This document shows positions 8,391-17,120 of a stretch of DNA of 64,000 bases, piece after piece. The translations under genes were made by a program, and so were the position numbers. The DNA comes from Sinobaca qinghaiensis (GTDB lineage: Bacteria; Bacillota; Bacilli; Bacillales; Marinococcaceae): contig NZ_RAPK01000008.1 of NCBI RefSeq assembly GCF_003610495.1, forward strand, positions 171,296-235,295, read 5' to 3'. Position 1 is the first letter of the stretch. Each line of letters starts with the position of its first letter. The notes below the pieces were generated by a model. The model did no database searches, was not told the origin of the DNA, and saw only the letters and a program-made list of their open reading frames with translations.

Positions 8391-10163
8391 ATGAGCTGGG
8401 AAGCCATTATTGTTATCTGCACCATTGTTATTATGCTTATTTGTTTAATGAAAGAAGTAGCCCGGCCGGATTTTATTGTGTTCTGTGCTTTGGCTTTTCT
8501 CATGTTCACCGGTATTCTGGCTCCTGCAGATGCGCTCATTGGGTTTTCCAATGAAGGAATGCTTACAGTCGGCCTGTTGTTTATTGTAGCAGGCGCGGTT
8601 CAGCAGAGCGGCGTTTTGAACCAGCTTGTGTATAGTGCACTAGGAAAAAAAGACGGATCCAGTTCTATGATTCCACGTATGATGGTGCCTGTATCCGGTT
8701 TATCTGCTTTTCTTAACAATACGCCTATTGTAGTTATGTTTACTCCTGTGATTAAGGATTGGTGCAAAAAACACAATGTAGCGCCGTCAAAATTTCTTAT
8801 TCCTTTATCATATGCTGCTATTTTTGGAGGAACCCTTACATTAATCGGTACTTCCACCAATTTGATTATCCACGGCCTGATGCTTGATCAGGATATGGCT
8901 GGATTTTCAATGTTTCAGCTGACTGCCGTCAGCCTTCCTGCCTGCATTCTCGGTATTCTTTATTTAAGTACGGTAGGATACAAACTCCTGCCGGTACGGA
9001 AAAGCTCAGAAGAATCCTTCACGGAGCACGCTAAAGAATACCTGGCCCAGAGCCGCATCACCGAAGCATCTCCTTTAATCGGAAAAACGATTGAAGAAGC
9101 CGGCCTACGCAATTTAAAAGGCCTGTATTTAATTGAAGTAATCAGCGGTACAGAGAGAATTGCTCCAGTGCCGGGGTATTATCAATTAAAAGAAAAAGAC
9201 CGTTTGATCTTTACCGGCCTGTTATCAACCATTGTTGAACTTCATCAGGTAAAAGGGCTCCGCGTTGAAACCGGCACTGATATAGAACTCGATGAGCTGA
9301 GCAATGGCCGTGCGGTCCTGAATGAAGTGGTTATTCCTTCCCAGTCTCCGCTCGCCTACTCTACTTTAAAAGAAAATCAGTTCCGTTCCCGTTTTCAGGC
9401 CGGGGTCGTGGCTGTCCACCGCGCTCAGTCGCGGATCCAGAACAAAGTAGGCGATATTGTTTTAAAGCCCGGGGACACGCTGCTGCTGCTGAGCGACCGT
9501 GAATTTGCGGAAAAACATAAAGAATCCAAACTGTTTTATTTAATGAATACGACCGACCAGAATGAGCTTGTCCCTCAAAAAAAATCCCTGATCGCTTTAT
9601 TTACTCTGGTCGGCATGATTCTGCTGGCTTCTACTAACGTACTGTCGATGTTTATGTCTGCCATGCTTGCTGTTATTGTTCTAATACTCACAAAAACGAT
9701 TACGCTGGAAGGCGCAAAAAATTATGTGCATTTCAATGTGCTGATTCTTATTGCCTGTTCCATCGGTATTGGAGCTGCCCTCCAACAGACCGGCGCTGCG
9801 GAATTCATTGCCACCTACCTCGTTTCATGGACAGCCGGCGTTGGAATAATCGGTACGATTGCAGCCGTCTATATTCTTACTAATATTTTTACGGAGGTAA
9901 TTACGAATAATGCAGCAGCTGTGCTTATGTTCCCTATCGCCCTTGCGTCAGCAGGGCAGGTAGGAATCGATCCAATGGGCCTGTTTGTTACCATTGCCAT
10001 CGCAGCTTCTGCGAGCTTCATTACCCCCATCGGTTATCAGACCAACCTGATTGTGTACGGGCCCGGCGGCTATAAATTTACTGATTATATTAAAGTGGGG
10101 CTTCCGCTTACTTTTATGTATATGATTGTTACGGTCACAATGGTTCACCTGATTTGGGTATAA
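8391..10163 (+). CDS. SLC13/DASS-type anion permease with two TrkA-C domains
   Basis: A 590-residue membrane carrier. The N-terminal helices carry the SLC13/ArsB-type segment (SAFLNNTPIVVMFTPVI and IGTSTNLIIHG). A soluble insert at about 215-385 contains two RCK_C/TrkA-C ligand domains, and a second helix bundle includes TNNAAAVLMFPIA and SFITPIGYQTNLIVYGPG. These resemble Na+-coupled sulfate or dicarboxylate carriers and the SAC1-type permeases; the ligand is not clear. The ATG follows GAAAAGAGGATT. The gene is probably monocistronic and ends at a bidirectional terminator. Confidence 0.88.
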   Translation: MSWEAIIVICTIVIMLICLMKEVARPDFIVFCALAFLMFTGILAPADALIGFSNEGMLTVGLLFIVAGAVQQSGVLNQLVYSALGKKDGSSSMIPRMMVPVSGLSAFLNNTPIVVMFTPVIKDWCKKHNVAPSKFLIPLSYAAIFGGTLTLIGTSTNLIIHGLMLDQDMAGFSMFQLTAVSLPACILGILYLSTVGYKLLPVRKSSEESFTEHAKEYLAQSRITEASPLIGKTIEEAGLRNLKGLYLIEVISGTERIAPVPGYYQLKEKDRLIFTGLLSTIVELHQVKGLRVETGTDIELDELSNGRAVLNEVVIPSQSPLAYSTLKENQFRSRFQAGVVAVHRAQSRIQNKVGDIVLKPGDTLLLLSDREFAEKHKESKLFYLMNTTDQNELVPQKKSLIALFTLVGMILLASTNVLSMFMSAMLAVIVLILTKTITLEGAKNYVHFNVLILIACSIGIGAALQQTGAAEFIATYLVSWTAGVGIIGTIAAVYILTNIFTEVITNNAAAVLMFPIALASAGQVGIDPMGLFVTIAIAASASFITPIGYQTNLIVYGPGGYKFTDYIKVGLPLTFMYMIVTVTMVHLIWV

Positions 10164-10166
10164 AAA

Positions 10167-10200
10167 AGCAGCTCTCCGGGAGGAGAGCTGCTTCTTCTTG
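10167..10200. terminator. Bidirectional terminator between the SLC13 and MFS genes
   Basis: Stem AGCAGCTCTCC / GGAGAGCTGCT with loop GGGA, flanked by A-rich and T-rich tracts. It serves two converging genes. Confidence 0.88.
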
Positions 10201-10203
10201 TTT

Positions 10204-11667
10204 TTAATCAATTTCAATCGGTGCGGTAGTCCGCTTCATGAACAGGGACAGGATAAACGCTATAATCGCGAAGATAAGCCCGACCGTAAAGGCACCCTGC
10301 ACTCCGGATGTTAGTGCTTCCTGCTGCGCAGAAGCAGATTCCGGATTCACTGCGCTCTGCAGATATCCAGTTTCCGCTGCTGTCATAATTCCGATAAACA
10401 ACGCCACTCCAATTGCGCCGGCTACCTGCTGCAGCGTATTAAGAATAGCTGTTCCATGCGGATAGTATTTCCGCGGGAGCTGATTCAGGCCGTTCGTCTG
10501 TCCCGGCATCATAACTAACGAAATACCCAGCATCAGCATGGAATGGTACACAACAAACTGCCAGGTCGCGGTATCTGTGGTTACGTTCGTGAAAAACCAC
10601 ATTGTTACTACCAACAGCGCTGTACCTGGAATAACCAGCGCCCTCGGTCCATATCTGTCGAACAATCTTCCGGCAATAGGAGACATCGCTCCATTCAGCA
10701 ATCCTCCCGGAAGAAGAGCCAGTCCTGCTACAAAAGCAGTTAAAGCCAGTCCTCCTTGTAAATAAAGCGGAAGAATAATCATTGTGGAAAACATCGTCAT
10801 CATCATAATAATAAGCAGAACTGTCGTCAGTGAAAACATCGGTGATTTAAAGGCTCTCATATCGAGCATAGGCTCTTTGAGACGCAGCTGACGCCAGACG
10901 AATATACCAAGCGCTGCAAAACCAGCGGCAATGGTTAAATATACTCCCGGATCCGTCCATCCGCTTTCCCCTTCTCCTGCGTTACTAAATCCAAACACCA
11001 GTCCCCCAAATCCAATGGTGGATAATACAATGGAAATAATGTCCACTTTCGGCTTGGTAATGTCAGAAACGTTTCTCAAATAAATCATTCCAAAAATAAT
11101 GGAAAACAAAGCAAAGGGAAGAATCAAAAAGAAAAGCCAGCGCCAGTTCAATGACTCAACAATAATACCGGAAAGCGTAGGGCCGATGGCGGGCGCAAAC
11201 ATAATAACGAGACCCATCATACCCATCGCTCCTCCACGTTTTTCCGGCGGGAAAAGCACTAGAATCGTATTCATTAATACAGGAAGCAGCAAACCTGTTC
11301 CACTTGCCTGAATAATTCTCCCTGCCAACAGAACAGGAAAGTTTGGTGCCAGACCGCTTAACAAGGTGCCGGCGGTAAATAACGCCATTGCTCCAAGAAA
11401 CATCTGTCTTGTGGTAAACCATTGGATCAGCAGAGCTGAAACAGGTACTAGAATACCCACTACAAGCATAAAGCCTGTAGAAAGCCATTGTACTGTAGCT
11501 GCTGAAACTTGAAGCTGCGCCATTAAATCCGTGTACGCTACGTTTAGCAGCGTTTCGTTTAAAATAGCGATGAAAGCACCTATAATTAGAGAAATCATAA
11601 TAGGGGCTTTTTTAATCTCACTCGTATCTGCTGCCGCAGATTTTGTTTTTCCTGCCGTTGCGTCCAT
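10204..11667 (-). CDS. MFS drug efflux transporter, DHA2 (EmrB/QacA) family
   Basis: A 487-residue transporter with about 14 hydrophobic helices, as expected for the DHA2 drug:H+ antiporters. Recognisable parts are LNETLLNVAYTDLM in helix 1, QWLSTGFMLVVGILVPVSA, the motif-C-like APAIGPTLSGIIVESLNWRWLF, and LMMPGQTNGLNQLPRKYYPHGTAI. The likely role is export of hydrophobic toxic compounds; the substrate is unknown. The ATG follows AGAGGTGAAAGC. No regulator gene is adjacent. Confidence 0.9.
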   Translation of the reverse strand: MDATAGKTKSAAADTSEIKKAPIMISLIIGAFIAILNETLLNVAYTDLMAQLQVSAATVQWLSTGFMLVVGILVPVSALLIQWFTTRQMFLGAMALFTAGTLLSGLAPNFPVLLAGRIIQASGTGLLLPVLMNTILVLFPPEKRGGAMGMMGLVIMFAPAIGPTLSGIIVESLNWRWLFFLILPFALFSIIFGMIYLRNVSDITKPKVDIISIVLSTIGFGGLVFGFSNAGEGESGWTDPGVYLTIAAGFAALGIFVWRQLRLKEPMLDMRAFKSPMFSLTTVLLIIMMMTMFSTMIILPLYLQGGLALTAFVAGLALLPGGLLNGAMSPIAGRLFDRYGPRALVIPGTALLVVTMWFFTNVTTDTATWQFVVYHSMLMLGISLVMMPGQTNGLNQLPRKYYPHGTAILNTLQQVAGAIGVALFIGIMTAAETGYLQSAVNPESASAQQEALTSGVQGAFTVGLIFAIIAFILSLFMKRTTAPIEID

Positions 11668-11769
11668 GCTTTCACCTCTTATACTATTTACCTAGCTATC
11701 TATTTTTTCAAAGCATAGAACAGCTTATCCTATATCCAGTTTTTTCTCAATAGAAAAAGCTCCAAAATT

Positions 11770-11799
11770 AAAAAAACCTTCCGGAAACCGGAAGATTTT
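11770..11799 (-). terminator. Terminator after mgtE
   Basis: On the minus strand, CTTCCGG / CCGGAAG forms a hairpin directly after the mgtE stop and is followed by seven T. Confidence 0.85.
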
Positions 11800-13163
11800 T
11801 AGAGATATTCCAAAAGGGCTGTAGCAATGGAAAAATATATACTCAGCCCGACAATATCATTCATCGTTGTAATAAAGGGACCGGAGGCAACGGCCGGGTC
11901 AATTTTAAGCTTGTTAATAATAATCGGAAAAACCGCTCCAATCAACGCTGCCGCGCTCAGAGACAGCAGCAGCGAAACTGCTACAATAAAAGCGAGAACA
12001 ATATTCCCATACAATAAGGTAACCAGTCCGAGCAGAACGACCGAACAGGCTGCCCCCATTAATATACCGGTTCCGAGCTCTCTTCGCAGCATAAGGAAAA
12101 GTCCTTTCTTTTCCAGTGCCCCTGTAGCCAGGTTGCGGACTACAACGGCAAGCGACTGCGTCCCTGCGTTTCCGGCCGCCCCCATAATCAATGGGATAAA
12201 TACGGACAACACGACGATCGCTTCCAGCGTCTCTTCGTATTGATTAATTAAATTCGCCGTAATTAATCCCAGAAACATCAGCAGCACAATCCAGGGTGCC
12301 CGTTTGGCGGCCGCCTGAAATGGATTCAGGCTTGGATCTGTTGAACCTTTGGAGGCAGAAATTTCTTCAATATCTTCGGTTACTTCTTCTTCGAGTACAT
12401 CCATTGCGTCATCAAATGTAATAATGCCCACAAGCTTATTGTCCTTTGTTACAACAGGCGCTGCAAGCAGGTCATAGTCTTTAATAATCTGGGCAGCCTC
12501 TTCCTGGTCCAGATATTCATCGACTGAAATAACCTGTGTATTCATTACGTCTTTTACGATACGGTCTGCATCGCTCACAATAATATCCCGGAGGGAAACA
12601 ACGCCAACCAGCTCACCGGCCGCTCCCACCACATAAAGGTAATAGACCGACTCTGCCTCATTTCCGGCTTTCCGAAGATAGGCCATGACCCCGTCAATCC
12701 TCTGATCTGCAAATATTTCCAGAAATTCCTTCGTCATAACAGCGCCGGCCGTTTTTTCCGGGTAGGACATAATCTCCCGGACCTCGCGGGCTTCAGTCTG
12801 ATCCATCATATCCAGAAGAGCTTCTTTTCGCTCTGCCTGAGGGATTTTCCCTATAAATTCAGCTGCATCATCAGCATACATTTCGTTGAGAACCGCAGCC
12901 AAACGCTTATCGTCCATCTCTATAGAAGTAAAAAACTGGTCTTCGTATTCCATCAGCTGAAATACCGCTGCCAGCTCCTCTGCTTCCAGATAGGCATACA
13001 GCTGCTTTCGTTCCTCTTTTTCCAGTTCAAACAAAACCTGCATCTGGTCATTCGGGTGAAGGTCCAGAAAGGGCTCGCGGAATTTTTCTATGCTGCCTTC
13101 TTTTAAAAGATTTCTAATTTCCAGGACGTTCATTTCCACTGGAGTGTTGTTATTATAATCCAC
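11799..13163 (-). CDS. mgtE: Magnesium transporter MgtE
   Basis: A 454-residue Mg2+ channel: an N-terminal superhelical domain (about 1-130), two CBS domains (about 135-260), and a C-terminal membrane domain with five helices (PFQAAAKRAPWIVLLMF... PIIINKLKIDPAVASGPFITTMNDIVGLSIYFSIATALL), which includes the typical GNAGTQSLAVVVRNLATG. The start is chosen as GTG at 13163: the frame is open to an ATG six codons earlier, but that ATG runs straight into AGGAGGTGG, which is itself a perfect ribosome binding site seven bases before the GTG. No M-box riboswitch is visible in the short upstream gap. Confidence 0.9.
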   Translation of the reverse strand: MDYNNNTPVEMNVLEIRNLLKEGSIEKFREPFLDLHPNDQMQVLFELEKEERKQLYAYLEAEELAAVFQLMEYEDQFFTSIEMDDKRLAAVLNEMYADDAAEFIGKIPQAERKEALLDMMDQTEAREVREIMSYPEKTAGAVMTKEFLEIFADQRIDGVMAYLRKAGNEAESVYYLYVVGAAGELVGVVSLRDIIVSDADRIVKDVMNTQVISVDEYLDQEEAAQIIKDYDLLAAPVVTKDNKLVGIITFDDAMDVLEEEVTEDIEEISASKGSTDPSLNPFQAAAKRAPWIVLLMFLGLITANLINQYEETLEAIVVLSVFIPLIMGAAGNAGTQSLAVVVRNLATGALEKKGLFLMLRRELGTGILMGAACSVVLLGLVTLLYGNIVLAFIVAVSLLLSLSAAALIGAVFPIIINKLKIDPAVASGPFITTMNDIVGLSIYFSIATALLEYL

Positions 13164-13256
13164 GTGTGCCCACCTCCTCATGCTTCTCTTAGTTTATACC
13201 CATAAAACAAGCATGAAAAGCCCCGGTCTCCATATTTCTAAAATAGAAAGCTTTAT

Positions 13257-14195
13257 TTAGGCTGCCACATCCCGTTTGGAAAAAACGAAGAAAGTAAGGA
13301 AAGCAAACACAGCAAAATAGATGGCCAGAATCACAATAGAAAAACCCAGCGTCATTCCGTCAATCAACGGCTCCCCTGTTCCAAAGTACATGCGCAGATC
13401 CGTGTTCGCAAAAAGAATATATTTTGCCCAGTCATACTGGCTTAGAAATACAACCACATTTGTGCCTGCAAACATAAGAAATATCGTAAGACCTATCGCG
13501 ATCGAGCTGTTCCGGAAAATAGCTGCAATCATAAACGCAAAGATCGTCATCATCACCAGGTTCACCATTGCAAGACCGTATCCTGCCCAAATGCTGGCTG
13601 CCATACTCTGTTCTACTACCTGTCCGTTATCTATATAAAGAGTAGTCAGCTGCGGCGACTGAAAGCCAAAGAAAAGCCCTCCGGCAAGGTACGCTGTAAC
13701 AAATAACAATAGCAGCAGCCCTGCCGCATAAAACAGACTGACTATCAGCTTCGACAGCAGAATCATCCAGCGCTTGACCGGACGGATCAACAGCAGCTTA
13801 ATCGTTCCGTTGGTAAACTCCCCTGCTACGCTCGACGTCGCTGCAATTACGGTAAACAAGGTTACAAACATCGTTAAGATGGAGACAAAATCAACAAAAC
13901 CCCACTGGGTAGCATCATTAATAGGTGCAATATCATTGTCCAGCCGGTAGTTATTTAATGTTAATCTTTCCTGTAGGAAGACCGCTTCTGGATCTTCAGC
14001 CAGCGCTTCCCGATCGCCTTCCACCTGCTGCTGTACTTCCGCTCTCCAATTATCCGCCGGCGGCTCTGTATTTAATAATGTAATTAAAGCGCCCCCGATA
14101 ATAACTACAGCTAAAATGCCAGCCATTACCCAGGTTCCTGTTCTACTGAAAAGCTTCATGAATTCATTTTTGACTAAAGCAGTAAATTTAGACAA
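13257..14195 (-). CDS. ABC-2 type transporter permease
   Basis: A 312-residue membrane protein of the ABC-2 permease type. It begins MSKFTALVKNEFMKLFSRTGTW with one helix, then a large extracytoplasmic loop (about 40-100), then five more helices, including the conserved EFTNGTIKLLLIRPVKRWMILLSK. The start is TTG, overlapping the upstream ATPase stop by 8 bases with GGAGGGG before it, so the two are translationally coupled. It forms an exporter with that ATPase. It is the last gene of the GntR-led ABC operon. The substrate is unknown. Confidence 0.87.
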   Translation of the reverse strand: MSKFTALVKNEFMKLFSRTGTWVMAGILAVVIIGGALITLLNTEPPADNWRAEVQQQVEGDREALAEDPEAVFLQERLTLNNYRLDNDIAPINDATQWGFVDFVSILTMFVTLFTVIAATSSVAGEFTNGTIKLLLIRPVKRWMILLSKLIVSLFYAAGLLLLLFVTAYLAGGLFFGFQSPQLTTLYIDNGQVVEQSMAASIWAGYGLAMVNLVMMTIFAFMIAAIFRNSSIAIGLTIFLMFAGTNVVVFLSQYDWAKYILFANTDLRMYFGTGEPLIDGMTLGFSIVILAIYFAVFAFLTFFVFSKRDVAA

Positions 14196-15114
14196 CGCCT
14201 TCCCCTCCAGTCACCTTTAAGAATTTATCTTCCAGCGTGCCGCCGTTTAAAGATGCTTCATAAATATTAATACCGGCTCCGGCAAGCTCTGTAATCAACT
14301 CCGGCACTTTGTCAGGGGCCGTCTGCAGCTGGATCGTTTTCCCTTTGGTAATCATCGTTTGTTTAGGAAAATGAACTTTTAGGATTTTCTGGGCTTCACG
14401 TATCGGATCCACCGTAAGATGAAGCGTTTTTTCCTCAATGCCGCCGACAAAATCATGAACGTTCTGCACGTCAATAAGCTTTCCTGTTTGAATAATACCG
14501 ATGCGGTCACACATCAATTCCATTTCTGACAACAGGTGGCTGGATACAAATACAGCCATTCCCTCTTCTTCTGCCAGATAGCGCAGATGGCGCCTCATTT
14601 CGCGGATTCCTGCGGGGTCGAGGCCGTTTGTCGGTTCATCGAGTATAAGAAGCTTCGGCTTGTGAAGCAGGGCCTGAGCGAGTCCTAGACGCTGTCTCAT
14701 ACCAAGCGAATAGCGTCTTACTTTCTGTCCGCTCGATTCCCGCATACCAACAACGTCCAGAACCTGGTCGATTCTTCCTTTGGTGGTGATTCCGTTCATC
14801 CGGGCATAATGGACAAGGTTTTGATATCCACTCATATAACCGTACATTTCCGGGTTTTCGACAATGCCGCCGACATGCTCCATCGCCTGGACAAACTGTT
14901 TTTTGACGCTGAAGCCGTTTATCTGCACATCTCCTTTGGAGGCTTTCATTAAGCCAAGCATCATTCGGATCGTCGTTGTCTTCCCGGCCCCGTTCGGACC
15001 CAGAAAACCAAACACTTCTCCTCCATATATATCTACGGTAATATCGTCCACTACATTTTTACGTCCCAGTGTTTTCGTCAGTCCTTCGATTTTTACAATT
15101 GGATTCTCATTCAT
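14188..15114 (-). CDS. ABC transporter ATP-binding protein (BcrA/YhcH type)
   Basis: A 308-residue ATPase with Walker A GPNGAGKTT (39-47), signature SLGMRQRLGLAQALL, Walker B LLILDEPTNGLDP and the H-loop SSHLLSEME. It ends with the roughly 80-residue C-terminal extension usual for BcrA-like exporters. The ATG at 15114 is preferred over one seven codons earlier because AAGGAGG lies eight bases before it. The gene overlaps the preceding ATPase stop by 8 bases. With the downstream permease it should form an ATP-driven exporter, often for peptides or antibiotics (inference). Confidence 0.9.
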   Translation of the reverse strand: MNENPIVKIEGLTKTLGRKNVVDDITVDIYGGEVFGFLGPNGAGKTTTIRMMLGLMKASKGDVQINGFSVKKQFVQAMEHVGGIVENPEMYGYMSGYQNLVHYARMNGITTKGRIDQVLDVVGMRESSGQKVRRYSLGMRQRLGLAQALLHKPKLLILDEPTNGLDPAGIREMRRHLRYLAEEEGMAVFVSSHLLSEMELMCDRIGIIQTGKLIDVQNVHDFVGGIEEKTLHLTVDPIREAQKILKVHFPKQTMITKGKTIQLQTAPDKVPELITELAGAGINIYEASLNGGTLEDKFLKVTGGEGVV

Positions 15115-15820
15115 AAGCTGCCTCCTTGATCTCATAATGCGATTTCATCCACTCTACTGTACTTAACCCATGCTTTAATCGAATGTCTTCCGTGTATTCC
15201 CAGGCCAGTACTTTTCCCTCTTTCATCAGCATAACCTGGTCGAGAAGCGGTTCTACTTCGCCCAGCTCATGCGTCGTCAGAAGAACGGTCTGCTTTTCTA
15301 CGTCAATATAGGAAATCAGCCCTTTTACAATGGATTCTTTCACCATAGGGTCAAGACCGGAAAGGGGCTCATCCATTAATACAACGGAGGCATCTCTGGA
15401 AAGGGCGAGCATTATTTTGACACGCCCCCTGTTTCCTTTCGAGAGCGATTTGATTTTGCTTTTCTCTTCAATATTCATAAACGCTATCATGTCAGCAGCT
15501 TTTTCCCGGTTAAAATCCGGAAACTGCGAAGCGTAAAAATCAATCATTTCTTTGACAGTATAAAAAGAATAATAACTTTCCATCTCCGGCAGATAGGCTA
15601 TTTCGGAAGAGGTGCGGCGGGTCACTTTGTCACCATTGAACCGAATGCTGCCTTTGTCCGGTCTTGCCAGCCCGGCGATCAACTTCAAAAGCGTTGATTT
15701 ACCGCTGCCGTTTGCTCCGATAACACCCACAATGCCTGAGCCCTCCGGAAGAGTAAAATTAATATCATCCGCCGCTTTTTTCCGTCGATAGCTTTTGCAC
15801 ACTCCATGCAGTTCAATCAT
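15107..15820 (-). CDS. ABC transporter ATP-binding protein (YtrB-like)
   Basis: A 237-residue ATPase with Walker A GANGSGKST, a signature close to SKGNRGRVKIMLALSRD, Walker B VVLMDEPLSGLDP and the H-loop TTHELGEVE. The divergent signature (SKGNRGR instead of LSGGQ) is typical of the ATPases paired with YtrA-type regulators in Bacillus, which respond to lantibiotic or cell-wall stress. It overlaps the regulator gene by 8 bases. Its membrane partner is probably the 258-residue permease at the head of the operon. Confidence 0.88.
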   Translation of the reverse strand: MIELHGVCKSYRRKKAADDINFTLPEGSGIVGVIGANGSGKSTLLKLIAGLARPDKGSIRFNGDKVTRRTSSEIAYLPEMESYYSFYTVKEMIDFYASQFPDFNREKAADMIAFMNIEEKSKIKSLSKGNRGRVKIMLALSRDASVVLMDEPLSGLDPMVKESIVKGLISYIDVEKQTVLLTTHELGEVEPLLDQVMLMKEGKVLAWEYTEDIRLKHGLSTVEWMKSHYEIKEAAYE

Positions 15821-16187
15821 GATCTTCCCCCTTTAAATAGTGCTCTACTCCTGAAAGAATATCTTCGGCAGAAAATCCCATTGCTTTCATTTCTTTTGTA
15901 AACTGGCTGATCTGTTCCTGCTTTAAACTCTCACGGAGCTTAAAAAGCACCTCTTTGTTTTCCGTTACGAATGTACCCTGGCCTCTTTTCGTTTCCACGA
16001 CGCCGTCCCTTTCCATTTCACTATAGGTTTTGGACACGGTATTTGGATTTACGCCGAATTCCACTGCGGTGTCCCTGACGGAAGGAAGCTTTTCTCCCGG
16101 TTTCCATTCTTCTCTTAATATTCTCCAGTACATTTGAGAGGCTAACTGTTTATAAATCGGCTTTGATGCATCAAAGGATGCTGCCAT
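15813..16187 (-). CDS. GntR-family transcriptional regulator, YtrA type
   Basis: A 124-residue repressor. The winged helix-turn-helix (about 10-78) shows the GntR pattern KPIYKQLASQMYWRI, GEKLPSVRDTAVEFGVNPNTVSKTYSEMERDGVVETKRGQGTFV, followed only by a short helical dimerisation tail, as in the YtrA subfamily. Such proteins sit in, and repress, ABC transporter operons. Here it lies second, between a permease and two ATPases. A palindrome over the operon's -10 box is a good candidate operator. Confidence 0.92.
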   Translation of the reverse strand: MAASFDASKPIYKQLASQMYWRILREEWKPGEKLPSVRDTAVEFGVNPNTVSKTYSEMERDGVVETKRGQGTFVTENKEVLFKLRESLKQEQISQFTKEMKAMGFSAEDILSGVEHYLKGEDHD

Positions 16188-16190
16188 TGT

Positions 16191-16967
16191 CTACACCTCC
16201 ACTCTTTTTTCAAGCAGAAACGAAGCAATAACCAGCACAATCAATGCTTCCACTATGCCATAAACAAATGTACCGGTGTAAAAACTGTAAGGAGCCTGTG
16301 CAGCAATCTGTCCGAGCACTCCTGTTTGAAAGTTAACCGAAATTTCTCCCCACATGGTGAGTGTTTCATACACACCTGAATTCGAGAATTTCGTATAGAT
16401 CCAGCTTCCGCCAATCACTAAAACAAAGACAATTAAAATGGAAAACCACTTGCCTGCGTATGGCTTAATTACTAAATAAAGACTGAAAAATAAAATAACA
16501 AACATACCAATCATCAGTGAGAAAAACAGTATGGTAAGAGCCCCTAAAAGAGATGCAGTAAGCAGTTCACCTATTGAGGGGAATCTTACCTGCTCCGGAA
16601 CCGCCAGTCCGAAAAATATCAAAAACAATACCCCATTCACCAGCAGCGTAACGGCTCCACATGCCAAGGCACTCGCTATTTTGGCAGACAACAGCTTCAA
16701 AATACTCTGCGGCGTGTGAAGCCATACTTCCAAATGCCTGTTCTCCCTGTAGAAACTGATAATAAAAAATACAGGAATATATGCAAATTGAGTAAAAATC
16801 CCTGCTCCCAATAGTATGGCAGAAGCATTAATCGGATCTGTGCCCCGGACCAAAGGCACTATAAGTGTGATACTGAGTACCAGAGCGATCAGCAGCAGCC
16901 CCGCTGTAAATATAGGCTTCATTAAACGCATCTCTTTTTTCCATAATCCAATCCAGCTTTTCATCAT
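16191..16967 (-). CDS. ABC transporter permease, YtrC/D-like membrane protein
   Basis: A 258-residue protein with six hydrophobic helices and no other domain. It begins MMKSWIGLWKKEMRLMKPIF, a typical ABC-2 permease entry. It is the first gene of the operon and lies four bases before the GntR gene, so it is most likely the membrane partner of the YtrB-like ATPase. The start has GAGGAGATGA before two consecutive ATG codons, and either may serve. Confidence 0.8.
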   Translation of the reverse strand: MMKSWIGLWKKEMRLMKPIFTAGLLLIALVLSITLIVPLVRGTDPINASAILLGAGIFTQFAYIPVFFIISFYRENRHLEVWLHTPQSILKLLSAKIASALACGAVTLLVNGVLFLIFFGLAVPEQVRFPSIGELLTASLLGALTILFFSLMIGMFVILFFSLYLVIKPYAGKWFSILIVFVLVIGGSWIYTKFSNSGVYETLTMWGEISVNFQTGVLGQIAAQAPYSFYTGTFVYGIVEALIVLVIASFLLEKRVEV

Positions 16968-16984
16968 TCATCTCCTCTGCATTA

Positions 16985-17026
16985 GTGTTCTAGTTAAATA
17001 GTACACCAACACAATAAATGCGTCAA
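16985..17026 (-). promoter_or_regulatory. SigA promoter with overlapping GntR operator for the ABC operon
   Basis: On the minus strand, the -35 box TTGACG (17021-17026) and the -10 box TACTAT (16998-17003) are separated by exactly 17 bases. A 22-bp imperfect palindrome (16985-17006) has arms GTGTTCTA and TAGTACAC, 7 of 8 positions symmetric. It covers the -10 box. GTGT...ACAC arms fit YtrA-type GntR operators, so autorepression is expected. Confidence 0.75.
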
Positions 17027-17030
17027 TAAT

Positions 17031-17067
17031 AAAAAAATACCTCAACATAACTGAGGTATTTTTTCTT
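17031..17067 (-). terminator. Terminator after the Gfo/Idh/MocA gene
   Basis: Stem AATACCTCA / TGAGGTATT with A and T tracts on both sides. It insulates the dehydrogenase gene from the ABC operon promoter. Confidence 0.88.
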
Positions 17068-17120
17068 ATTATGGGAATTAATTACATATACTCCCAGTAT
17101 AAAGGAATAAAAAGGAAGAT

